Below, in pieces: positions 45,031-55,660 of a stretch of DNA of 64,000 nt. Position numbers and translations under genes: made by a program. The notes under the pieces were generated by a model. The model ran no database searches. It was not told the DNA's origin and saw only the letters and a program-made list of their open reading frames with translations. Position 1 is the stretch's first letter, and every line of letters starts with the position of its first letter. Origin of the DNA: Rhodeus uyekii (Eukaryota > Chordata > Actinopteri > Cypriniformes > Acheilognathidae); the NCBI GenBank assembly GCA_037043235.1, contig JAWRVZ010000024.1, positions 4,192,501 through 4,256,500 on the forward strand. Reading direction: 5' to 3'.

Positions 45031-48000
45031 TTACTTGGGCATTGGATTTGACACTTTTTTCATCTTTGACCTGAAACAAAGTTTACTTTGTAAATATCTT
45101 ACTGCTAGAACAGATCTGAATGTGCAAATGTAGATTTCACAAAGGGTCAATACCGTAAACCAGTCATGAAAGAGGATCCATTCTAACTTAATCCGCTGCT
45201 CAGGATTACGTTGCAGGAGACAGCCAATCAAATGGCAGCATTCTGTATAAAAGATGGGAGAGATGTCTGATTATTACCTTAAACATTGTATCGTCTCTCT
45301 CTGATAATGTTATTGTCAGTGATGGAAGTTTTTGTGTGATTCAGAATTACAGTGGGCCTTTAAGCTGTGATAAAGTGCTCACCTTTGGATAAGCCAGATT
45401 TGAACCAGAGGTTTGCATTGATGACATCCAGGTCAGTGTTGGTTGGATAATCCCCACACACCAATGCAAACAATAGTACACCAAGCGACCAAACTGTAGC
45501 TGGCTCGCCATGGAACGCTCCTTCCACCGTATATTCAGGAGGACAGTGCTCATCTGTGCCTGGATGAAAGAGATTTGGTCTGATACGCAAGTTTGTATTA
45601 TAAAAAAAGAGATTTGATCCTCCTTGACACAATAGACTGAGAAGTTGAAGGACAATACGTACCTATAAATAGATTATATGGTGAGTTCACAAGGAGATCA
45701 CCGCACCCGAAGTCGATCAGCTTTACTTTCCTGGTTTCCTGGTTAAACAGATTCTCGAGTTTGACGTCACCATGAAGCACGCCACGTTGGCAGCATATAA
45801 ATGCAGCATGGGTTGTCTGCCTCATGATGACACAAGCAAGGTTCTCATCAATGGAGTCTCTGCTGCTCTCCGCAATACCAAACAAGTCCTCGCAGGGTGA
45901 GGGCAGCTCTCGGACCATGATAAAATTGTTGGGCCGATCCTGCCAGTCTATGAGATTGATTATCTCAGACACCCTGGGACCTTCATTGGCAAGGATCAAC
46001 TGAGCGACCTTGATTGGGAGGGGTTTGGGATGACCCGGCTAGAAGACACACAATTGTTTTTTGTACTTGACAATGACAGTTAATTTGTAGTATGTCATTT
46101 ATGATAATATAAGAGGGTTTAAACCAGGGGTGTCAAACTCATTTTGGTCGGGGGGCATTACTGCTTAATCTGATGTCAAGGGGGCCAGACCAGTGAACTC
46201 AGCAAAATAACATAGAACTAACAATAAGTCCGCTTTTTTTGTATTAGTGCATTATATTAGTGCATTATATTATAAATTATAAAAATCTTTAAATTAAATG
46301 AATGATTAATGAATGATGATTGTCCTTTTACAAAATATATTATGAACAACCTACGTAGTATGTGCAATTTCAAAAACACCATTACTCAGTTTAACTTTTA
46401 TTTAAGTGCATTATGCATAAAAAAATAGTCAGTTATTTTACAATGATGATGTTTCAGTTTTGTGGAATTTAAAAACACTGTCCTGCATGTTAACATAAAT
46501 CAAATATCAATTATTTAAAATTAATTTTCCAACTCTGGGAAGCAATTCTGAACACATTGAACGAATTGACTTCACACACTTAAAATCTTAAGTGGCAGCT
46601 ATTTAAAAAAAAAAAATTTTTTTGTAAAATTTGCAAGTTTATACATATGTGTTTTTTTATGTAAACAAATTAACTTTATCAATTTGCGAAAACTGCAATT
46701 TGCTAAAGACCTGAAATCGTTTCTCAAACTCCCTCAGCAACTCTGAAATCATGTGTTTGTACTGCCTCACGTCAGGATGAACGCTTGCTGCACGCCACTG
46801 GCTTTCACTGCAGCCTCACTGAACTCTCAGCTTCGGGTGAAAACAGATCGCTTTTTCCTCAGACCTACCAACATTTAATTTACCTTCTGTATTCTCAGTT
46901 TCCCAATCACCTCCGTGGATAGGAAGAGGTCAATTTTTCTTGAAAAATCCGACACTTTGTGAATTCAAATTTCAATGATGAGGTTGCCAGGGACAACAGG
47001 AAAGCGCGTAAACTGACAGAACTAAACGCCTCTCAGAGCCTGAAGCTCAGTGCTGCCATCTGCTGTTAGTTCCGCAGAAAATAAAAATATTTTTTTCCAT
47101 ATTGCAGATTTATCTCCCGGGCCGGACTGAACCCCCTGGCGGGCCGTACGTTTGACACCCCTGGTTTAAACTGAAAACAGATTACAGTTTACACTTACAG
47201 TGCTGATATAAACCACGTTCTCCGTCTTTATAACAAATTTTATTTCTATCTGAAGGACAAAAGAGAAGAAAAAAGAGGCATTTATGAAAAATGTCACATA
47301 AAATTTCTCAAATTTAAAGTGTGGTGTTTGCAACACTAAAGTCATGAGTTCGATTCCCAGAGAAAGCAACTGAATAAAATGTCAATGTGTATATTGAATG
47401 CAATATAAAAGCGTCTGCCAAATGCATAAATGTAAAAAGAAAGGATACCTTGAGGCCATCTTCCAAACGACTCGCTTCATATACTGCTCCGAATGTTCCT
47501 TCGCCCAGCAAATTCCCAATTTTGTTGCTTTGTGAGTTGATGACTGTTAAAAAATTGTTATAAAAATATAGTTGGAATGAAATAATGAAATGTCAAGAAG
47601 AGATATTTCATCAGGAAAAGAAAAAGAGTAAGAGTAAAATGGTGGAACTATTTGCATAAAATGTATCAAGAATGTGTATTGTACCTGTTGTTCTCGTCGC
47701 CTCTTTCCAATCATTCTCCAAAGACACAGGGTCCTCTGTTGTACTGACTGGAGTTTGGAGGCAATCAACACTCGAGTCAGATGCAGTACGCGCTGGAGTC
47801 TGGAGAAGGTTGATGCTCTGATCAGACCCACAGTGGACAGAAGCAGGGAAGACATCAGGATCCCAGTCAGACCAAGAGTCCACAGAAGCAGGGAAGACAT
47901 CGCAATCCCAGTCAGACCAAGAGTCCACAGAAGCAGGGAAGACATCGGGATCCCAGTCAGACCAAGAGTCCACAGAAGCAGGGAAGACATCGGGATTCCA

Positions 48001-49238
48001 GTCAGACCCGGAGTCCACAGAAGCAGGGAAGACATCGGGATCCCAGTCAGACCAAGAGTCCACAGAAGCAGGGAAGACATCGGGGTTCCAGTCAGACCAA
48101 GAGTCCACAGAAGCAGGGAAGACATCGGGGTTCCAGTCAGACCAAGAGTCCACAGAAGCAGGGAAGACATTGGGATTCCAGTCAGACCCGGAGTCCACAG
48201 AAGCAGGGAAGACATCGGGATCCCAGTCAGACTCTGAGTCCACAGAATCAGAGAAGACAGACTCCGAGTGAACAGAAGCAGGGAAAACATCAGTGCTTGA
48301 ATCAGAGGAAGAGCTGGTAGGAGAGGGAATGTTTCTGACACTCCAATCAGGAGCAGAGCAGACTGGTGTGGGGTCGACGTCGCTGCTCCAGACAGAAGCA
48401 GAGCTGACAGGAGTGGGAAAGATTTCAGCTCTTCTATCATGCGCAGACTGAATTACACTGGGATGGATGTCGGCACTCCAATCAGATTCAGAGCAGACTG
48501 GAGCGGGAAGGACATCACTGCTCCAGTCAAAAGCAGAGTGGACTGGAGTGGGGAGGACTATATCATCAGCCTCAGGGTGGCCAGTGGGAAGGACTTTAGG
48601 GTTACTGATATAAAGATCTTGACAATTATGGATCTCTACAGTTATGATCACATCATGTCGAGAAATTTGATCTAAACAGGAGAATGATAAACATATTTAT
48701 TAAACATTTTAAATATTGGATAATCATCACTACTGATGAAATGAATGAACGGCTTTCATTAAATATTTCAAACATTCAGATTTTCATATTTAAGAAGGTT
48801 TTGTACAAATAGTTCTATTTGTTAAAATCTTGTGTTCTGTGTCAAGTAAACGTCATGTATTTAAATTCGGTAGCAATTGTTAATTACGTTGTTTTCATAA
48901 CAGAGTCATGTTATTCATTTACCATCAGAACTGCTGGCTTCCTCGGCATCTCCAGTCCCACGGTCTTCCTCACTACCCTGATCTGAGCCGGTCTTGAGGT
49001 ATTTCTTGCCCTTTCTTCGCTGAGACGAGGCCCACCTCCAAAACCTTATCTTCTTTTTAAAAGTATCCTCCTTCCTTCCTCTCTCTTTTTCACCATCCAC
49101 ACCCACCTCTCCAACACTAACTGGATGTGGATGGGTTTCTTCTTCTTCTTCTGAGGAAGATTGTGCTTGTGTAGAATAATCAAACAAACTGTCAAAATCT
49201 GTTTTTGCTGGCTTACAACACGAAGTGAGTTGTCCCAT
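45031..49238 (-). CDS. Divergent PIM-like Ser/Thr protein kinase
   Basis: Seven coding exons on the minus strand join in frame: 49238-48923, 48671-47685, 47543-47449, 47249-47199, 46038-45663, 45559-45383, 45242-45031 (2214 nt, 737 residues plus stop). Exon sizes of 51, about 376 and 177 nt and the domain text match PIM kinases. Gly loop LLGEGTFGAVY (about 446-456), ATP Lys K470 in IEIKFV, PIM-type hinge ELPSPCEDLF, catalytic loop HGDVKLEN (about 572-579), DFG (592-594), then CPPEY and VWSLGVLL. Unusual: the HRD Arg is Gly, the alphaC Glu position is Lys (PLPIKVAQ), a start MGQLTSCC suits N-myristoylation plus palmitoylation, and about 330 residues of acidic Trp/Asp/Ser repeats precede the kinase. 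PIM-like genes are strongly expanded in cyprinids. Whether this copy is active is uncertain. Confidence 0.85.
46117..47171. mobile_element. hAT-type non-autonomous element with perfect 8-bp target duplication
   Basis: The element (46125-47163, 1039 bp) begins caggggtgtcaaactcattt and ends acgtttgacacccctg. It is flanked on both sides by the identical 8-mer gtttaaac (46117-46124 and 47164-47171), the target-site size of hAT transposons. No transposase frame. It sits in the intron between the Lys exon and the catalytic-loop exon of the PIM-like gene. Confidence 0.93.
47318..47437 (+). mobile_element. tRNA-derived SINE
   Basis: Contains gtcatgagttcgattccca (B-box), gagaaagcaactgaataaaatgtcaatgtg and gcgtctgccaaatgcataaatg. 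The 5' head is truncated. It lies in a PIM-like gene intron, opposite in orientation to the gene. Confidence 0.8.
47817..48245 (-). repeat. 45-bp coding minisatellite in the PIM-like gene
   Basis: Nine to ten copies of a 45-bp unit encode 15-residue repeats of the form DSWSDWNPDVFPASV, with small changes (N/D, W/G). Upstream (towards the N-terminus) older, less regular copies show DWSxDxxPxPV-like phrases (48250-48600). The array is free of stops also in a second minus-strand frame and in a plus-strand frame. Confidence 0.95.
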
Positions 49239-52170
49239 ATTCACTGTTGTGAGTGAGCTGCAGAATGAGCAAAGTGAGAAGAGTTTGCACTTGCAAGTTT
49301 ACACATACATTATGATGTCATTATAGAACTCTGCAACATTCTACTCTTCCAGTTCATGACCTTGTGTTTCTATGGTAATTCATTCGAAATGCCAGTCCCC
49401 CATTGGTCCGTTCCACTGCAGGGGCGTGGCTTCAGAGAGCAATTCTTGAAGTTTTGCGAGAAAAACGCGAATATTTATATGGGAATTCATCATGCCACGC
49501 ACTGAATGAATTAACGGTTTGAGATTTCTTTCTGCCTCGCTTCAAATCAGTTACACGTACGAAGTGTTCTCAAACTGCGTCTTTCAAATGGAATGATGTC
49601 GCGAGGCGATGACTTTTATTCTTGCATCAAAAACACCAAACCTTCATTAATTTAATATAAGCTTTAGTTTTCTAAGGGTTTCGTCATATCAAAAGTGTCA
49701 CGGCTTTGTTTTCGAACATGATTATGCCTAGTTTGTAGGCTACGTTAATTGAGGACCATTCATAACACATTTGCAAACTTTTACATTACTTATACTGTAT
49801 CCAGTTATTGTCCATAACAGTTCGCACTGTTCTTGTAGTTTTGAGTAACTTAATTACTGGGTTCACTGTCAACCAGCACTTCAACACGTCTAAATAGAGC
49901 CAATAAAGTACTGTCAAACTAGATTCAATTAATGGAGTGTTTGCGATATAATTTGAGATGACATATGCTTAATTATGCATGTCATTACAGTAAACCAAAT
50001 TGCCATACGTAAAAGTTTATGAATGTATTTACCAAATAAACACCAATGGCATAAAAATAATATACTACAAATACATTTGTCAAGCAAAATATTCAACAAA
50101 ACAAGTTTTTTTTAAAGGTCTGAAAAGATAACCTACTGTTCCAAATGTAGGAAATGTATGTAGACACATTCTGCTTTTCTACATGTTTGTAATGTGAACT
50201 CTTGTTAAAAGATGTAGGAGCTGGATGAGATAATTTCTGAGAAATCGAACACCTAGTTTTCAAATGGGACTTGGTTTGATATTTTGTATGTAATGTAATG
50301 ACACATGCATTTTATGTGACTCGTATCCATTGCAGTGTGCTATATTTTTTTTATGGCTTTAATTTTGTTTGTTTTTATTCTCACCCTCTGCCATTGTGTT
50401 ATGTGCCTACATGTGTGTGTATATATATATATATATATTATTATTGTATCAAAATGGACATGCTTGACTTGGATGCAAGAAGGTGTTAAAATGATAAACC
50501 TCACATAAAAACAAAAAATACATGAAGGAGAGTTCTTTTTATCTTTGGTTGTGGAAACCATTAAACTGAACACACACACACACACACTCTCTCTCTAATG
50601 ATTTCTGCTCCGATGTAAGTGTGATCTTTAGAGACTCTGTGCACTTCGTCACTGGCCATAAAATTGTGACGATCTAAAAGGCCTGACCTCAGATCTGCCA
50701 GCATGTATGTACCGCCTCTTTAAATGGGCTGTTGCTGAGAGGAACAGAAAAGCAGTCAGGCCAGTGCACACACATCTGCTTTGTCTCCGGGGCGAGGGCT
50801 TAATGATGGAGAAGTATGCATGAATTGACACTGGGTCCTTGATCGCTCACACAGGGCTGTGATAGCTGTACATTTTGTATTTTTAAGAATAGAAAAACAG
50901 TGGGGGAAAAATACAGATGCTAATGAATTCCATCTGCTTCCATTCACACAGAAACACCTTGTGTTAGTCTATTAGTATTGTAGGTTAGAATTGTAGGGGC
51001 ATTTTAGGCAGTAATTCACAGGAAAATCAATTAAAGTACTAAATTTAGTTTAAATTTTAAATTACGAACTTTTAGCAATCAGTTTTTAGTCTAGCATAAT
51101 GGATTTCGTTTTTTTACTTGAGGCCGGTTATTGGTATTGATAGGTCTGATACAGATTAAATATATATTTGACATGTGTGACCATTATGCGTGACGTTATG
51201 CCTCTTGTAATTTTCTCCAGTAGAACGCTGTTCAAAAACAACAGAGTTATGTTGAGTGATGCAATAACCAAAGCAACCAGGTTGGAAATTTGCCTTGGCA
51301 ATAATTAGTGAAGCTTTAGTCACTATGATTTAGTCAGTTGATTTTTCTAATGCAGAATTTATTATTTGCATTTCCACAATTAAAAAATGCCAAGTTCCAT
51401 CTTGACTGAGAGCAGCTTGGTCCTTTTAGAGTGTAAAACCTAATTTTTCTTTAATTCAATTATATATTTATATAATCATTTAAAATTAATAATAATGTGT
51501 CTTAAATATATTGACCAGAGTATACAGTAAGCTTTTATATTTTTACTATATAGTATTTTTCATATTCAACAGTACAAGTTATATTTCCAATTAAATTCAG
51601 CTCTTTAGCAAATTGTATCTTATCAATAAATGGGAGAGAATGAATATATGAATGACAATCAACCATAAAAACCTTTAAACAATGTTTAGAATTATTTCTT
51701 TTACTTTTATGAATGTGGAATTTACAAAATAAAATCATAAGATTGTGGCTTCATTATTATTACTGTATTATTTTGCAGCTTTATTTGGACATTCAGTTAC
51801 AGCAACATTTAGAACATCCCAATAATTAAGAATACCTGCAACAGAGGATAAAGAAAGCATGAATAACCAATAGCATAGATCAAAGCAGAAACAGACAGTC
51901 ACTATAAATAAATAAATAAAGGAAGAGGGCATTACACAACTGTGGCTTTATTTTTCTTCGCACGGGATAACAACGCATGCGTCACTGGGCTACGTAATCA
52001 ACTGGGCGTGGTTTGCTGCAAAAAGGGGCGGTATTATTGTGAGTGACACGTCGACGATCCAATCAAAGACCCGCGTCTTTTCAGGCTGGAGATATTTGTT
52101 TATAGTGAAGCGCTTTCGTAAGTTTGAGCAGTTTTTCATTCGGACGCGCTGTAAACGGGACTCGGTGATC
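49239..52170. other. Intergenic region between two divergent genes
   Basis: Upstream of both the PIM-like gene (minus) and the PPP1R15 gene (plus). Near 49395-49450 a ccccattggtccg (inverted CCAAT) and ggggcgtgg suggest the PIM-like promoter. The middle is AT-rich with short CA, CT and TA runs (50408-50440, 50570-50597) and no gene seen. Confidence 0.5.
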
Positions 52171-52194
52171 ATGAGGAACTCAGCACGGAGTTAA
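52171..52194 (+). promoter_or_regulatory. ppp1r15b: uORF1 in the PPP1R15 leader
   Basis: An ATG followed by six further sense codons and TAA. It does not overlap uORF2. Presence in the mRNA depends on the unknown transcription start. Confidence 0.45.
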
Positions 52195-52213
52195 CGCTCA
52201 CATATCTGGGAAG

Positions 52214-52294
52214 ATGTGGTTAGCAAACTTAAACCATCAGCCGATAAATTACTGCAGAGAAGCCGCACCGAGGGACGAGTATCAGAACACGTGA
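52214..52294 (+). promoter_or_regulatory. ppp1r15b: uORF2 in the PPP1R15 leader (26 codons)
   Basis: ATG with A at -3, 26 sense codons, stop TGA at 52292-52294, only 22 nt before the main ATG. Mammalian PPP1R15 mRNAs also have two uORFs, the second repressing translation until eIF2alpha is phosphorylated. The 26-codon length resembles human PPP1R15A uORF2 as I recall it. The Pro-Pro-Gly stall motif known there is not present here. Confidence 0.55.
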
Positions 52295-52316
52295 ACACAG
52301 CGGGTGTTGCTGGAGG

Positions 52317-52854
52317 ATGGAGCGGACCGCGATGCGCCGCTTCGGGGACAGCGGGATGCTGATCCTGCCCTGGACCAAACACATCCTGACGGTGCTGTGG
52401 GAACAACTGCGCCTGCTGCTCCAGGTCATCTGCTGCACCCTCATGACGGGTAACCATCAGCCTTACACTCCCTTTCTCATGGATTCTCATGCAGGTTTAG
52501 TTAGATTCACTGATCTATCATTAATAATAATGATAGCGAATAAATCAGTTTCTTGAATTCTTGCACTACTCTTACAGATGGAAGATTTCGTTCTTTTAGT
52601 AGAGTCGTATCCAAAGCTACTTACAAATGCAGGAAATGACCAGCAGATTGTTATAAAGAAACGGTATTACTGTACAATAAGGTTTCATTTGTTAACATTA
52701 CGGTAGTTATTGCGTTGACTAACATGAACTAACTGTACACTTGTTACAGGTTACAGTGTTTGTTAACCTTTGTTAATGTTATTTCAGAAGGCATTAATTA
52801 ATGTTAAGATATAGCTTATGATCTAGAATAATAAATTTATAGTAATGAGCAATA

Positions 52855-52900
<46 letters not shown>

Positions 52901-53122
52901 TGTGTATATATATATACTGTGTATATATAATGCATTTATAATGCATGTATATAACTAATGTTAGTAAATTAAACCTTATTGTAAAGTGTTAGTAAAACAA
53001 TAAAACCAGTGAAAACACTTTTTCTAGAGCAAATGTGAAATTACTGTTTATTTTTATTATAATGTAAATTTTACTTTGTATAAATTTATTACTTTATAAT
53101 ATATTTAATTTCATTTTTCATT

Positions 53123-53172
<50 letters not shown>

Positions 53173-54757
53173 ACTTATTACTGTCACAAATGTACACACA
53201 CACACATATATATAAATGTATTTATTTATATTGATTTATTTAATTGAGGAAGGTCTCAGTTTATGGTCATGGCCTGTAACTTGTAACAAGTCCATTAACT
53301 TGTTTTTTTTTGGTTCCCAGTTTTCCAGATGTTCAGGTTTGAAGTCCACCTGAGAATCACAGACGAGACAGGGCAACACATCCAGCACATGACCGGTGGG
53401 TCAGGAGACCCTTCTGACAACTTCCTGCTCTCATCCTTGTTTGAAAACAACAAAAACATCGGGGTGGTCGGGGGTTCCAATCCGCTCTCAAAATTCGGCA
53501 GAGACCCATTCGACGTGAACTCCCACTCCAGAGCTGTCCTGTCCAGTCTGGTCAGCGATGAACTCTGTTGCTCTTTGGTGGACGACCTCGTGTCTCACGC
53601 AACAGAGTGTCTCAATGACACCGAAGATCTTTACATCGGAGATCACTCCATGTGGAAACACGGATATGACTGGACCGTTTTAGGAGGTTCCGAGAGGAAA
53701 TGCGCAGAAAGCACTTGCACGTTTACCGCACACGTGTCAGGGTTTTCAGCAAAGGAGTTTGTAAAGCAACAAAAGCCCGATCCTGACTCATCCGGTTCAT
53801 CCACAGAGGATGTTCAAGCTCCATGTCAAGTGCATCTCTCAGACAGCGAGTTCAGCTGGGGAAGCACAGACAGCTCTGGTTTTGAAGGAGAACGAGAGGA
53901 GAGTGACAAACTTTGGGAACTTCTGACCAGCTCGACGGATCCCTATCACCCGTTGCACTTCACGGCATGCATGTCCAGTGCGGAGACTGAAAAAACCAAA
54001 ACGCAGGCGGTTTCAAAGCCTGACAGTCTGACGTCACAACCCTCAGAATCGTCCAAACCAGGTTCTGAAGATGAAGAAGAGGAGGCCTTATGGAGATCCC
54101 TCTCTCAGAATGATGACCCGTATCACCCGCTGAATTTCAGAGCGCCGCTTCAAAGCTCACCAGCTTCCAAACACCATTCACAGAGTGAAAGCAGACTCTT
54201 CAAATCTTCAAGGCGCTCAAAGCCGCCTTTGACGCCAAGCAAAGTTCCTCGCCATTGCTGCCACAGATTACCCTTTGAGACATTATCGGTTGTGCCGTGG
54301 AGAAAACGTGTCGGTCTGACCGCTAACCAGAGGAAATGTCCCACTTTTAAGAAGGTAATTATCAGTCTCGAGGTGTGGTCACATTTACCGTTCTTCGCCG
54401 AAGGATTGATCATGCGCTGACATACAGAAAGGCAATAGAACTTCTCTGAAAGTCCGCTAATGTGACCGCACCTTTATACTGCTTTACACGACTTGTCAAT
54501 TGTAAATTGTTGCTTGATAACGACACACTGCTAATGTTTTCCAGGTGAAATTTTCTCCCGTCGTACAAGTTCACGAGATGCACGCTTGGTCCTTTGCTCT
54601 TCGAGCGTCGCGTAAGGGACCGTGGGAGGAGCTCGCGAGGGACAGAGACCGATTCCGAAAGAGAATCGGTGAAACTGAGAAAGCCATTGGCTACTGTTTT
54701 AGTTTGACACACAGAGAAAAGCTGTGGGCCTGTAAGGACGGCGTACAGAAGAAATGA
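52317..54757 (+). CDS. ppp1r15b: Protein phosphatase 1 regulatory subunit 15 (eIF2alpha phosphatase targeting)
   Basis: Three coding exons 52317-52449, 53321-54354 and 54545-54757 join in frame to 459 residues plus stop. It should bring PP1 and actin to phosphorylated eIF2alpha at the ER and end the integrated stress response. Seen: a hydrophobic/amphipathic N-terminus (PWTKHILTVLWEQLRLLLQV) fitting ER attachment; two family repeats LWELLTSSTDPYHPLHF and LWRSLSQNDDPYHPLNF; the PP1-binding KVKF, split by the last intron (K|VKF); then the actin/eIF2alpha region RKGPWEELARDRDRFRKRI and ETEKAIGYCFSLTHREKLW. The C-terminus is nearer to human PPP1R15B than to 15A. It is shorter than human 15B (about 713 residues). 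Its place beside pik3c2a suggests a separate ohnolog. The start has A at -3 and G at +4. Confidence 0.9.
52857..53170. repeat. (TA)n tracts in the first PPP1R15 intron
   Basis: Two long TA runs at about 52857-52899 and 53130-53169, with shorter ones between. Confidence 0.9.
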
Positions 54758-55005
54758 CCAGCCCTTTATCTGCAAATTGACTTTATCTTCTGATTGTAAT
54801 CATTGATCTTATGGTTCCCAGACCAGCCTCTAGACTGTTATATTGACTTCAATTGACAATTATACCTCACTGCTGTGTCCCGACACACAATGTACCTTGA
54901 CTGCTACTAAATATCAATCATTTTTTGCAATGCCTTACAGACTTCTATCACATATTTATTTTAATTGTGGATGTTTTTGGAGTAGCAGACTAGTGTTATT
55001 TTATT
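54758..55005 (+). other. ppp1r15b: Probable 3' UTR start of the PPP1R15 gene
   Basis: Non-coding sequence after the stop. The poly(A) site was not identified, and a MITE follows directly. Confidence 0.4.
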
Positions 55006-55232
55006 TAAAGGGATAGTTCATCCAAAAATGAAAATTCTGTCATCATTTACTCACCCGTTAAGTCATTCTAAGCCTTTTGGGGTTTTTTGTCCACACAATA
55101 AAAGTCAATGGGGTCAATTGTTGTTTTGGGGTCTGTATGGACAGAAAACTCTAATGAAGGTCATCCAGGTTTGAAACAACGTAAGGGTGAGTAAATTATA
55201 ACGGTTTTTATTTTGGGGTGAACTGTCCTTTA
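55006..55232. mobile_element. Complete MITE with terminal inverted repeats
   Basis: Begins ttaaagggatagttcatcc with aaaaatgaaaattctgtcatcatttactcacc. It ends ggtgagtaaattataacgg with a tttttattttggggtgaactgtccttt end, so the ends are inverse copies of each other over roughly 45 bp. About 225 bp, no coding capacity. One of the commonest element types in cyprinid genomes. Confidence 0.85.
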
Positions 55233-55404
55233 TTTCAGTGGTTTAAAATATCATGAGAGTAGGCTGCTAAAGTTTGTTTTTAAATAACCGGTATATATAA
55301 AATTGGAGAAAATGCAAGAAAAAAAGATAAGGCAAAAATCTTACATGCACCTCAATTATATATATATATGTATATGTGTGTGCATGTTGACTCCTGTCTT
55401 GTGA

Positions 55405-55660
55405 CTTCTGGGTCAGTAAGATTTTTCTTATTTTTATGAATAATTTTATTCAGCAAGGATGCATTAAACTAATTAAAAATCACAGGAAATACATTTATAA
55501 TGTTACAAAATCTTTTTTATTTTGAATAAATGCTGTTCATTTCTTCAAATGTATCATGTTTTCCACCAAAATTGTTAAGCAGCACAACATTGAGAATAAT
55601 CAGCAATGTTTCTTGAGCATCAAACTCTTCAACAAAACCACAAACTAGATATGTTACATT
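55405..55660. mobile_element. Dispersed fish repeat copy
   Basis: Carries ggtcagtaagatttttc, attcagcaaggatgcattaaact, aatgttacaaaatc, gaataaatgctgttc and aatgtttcttgagcatcaaa, the same family as 23080-23440. Confidence 0.7.

Larger units (their letters stand above)
51950..52316 (+). promoter_or_regulatory. ppp1r15b: Probable promoter and 5' leader of the PPP1R15 gene
   Basis: CpG-rich stretch with gggcgtgg, ggggcggt, gatccaatcaaag (CCAAT) and gacacgtcgacg just before the start codon at 52317. The transcription start was not located. Confidence 0.5.

Noticed and set aside
47547..48440. 297-residue minus frame and 187-residue plus frame across the PIM-like repeat
   Set aside because: They are alternative frames of the 45-bp minisatellite. 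The frame used by the kinase gene is fixed by matching splice phases on both sides.
52590..52645. Possible SINE tail (gtatccaaagctacttaca)
   Set aside because: Only about 20 bp resemble the SINE 3' end, too little to call.
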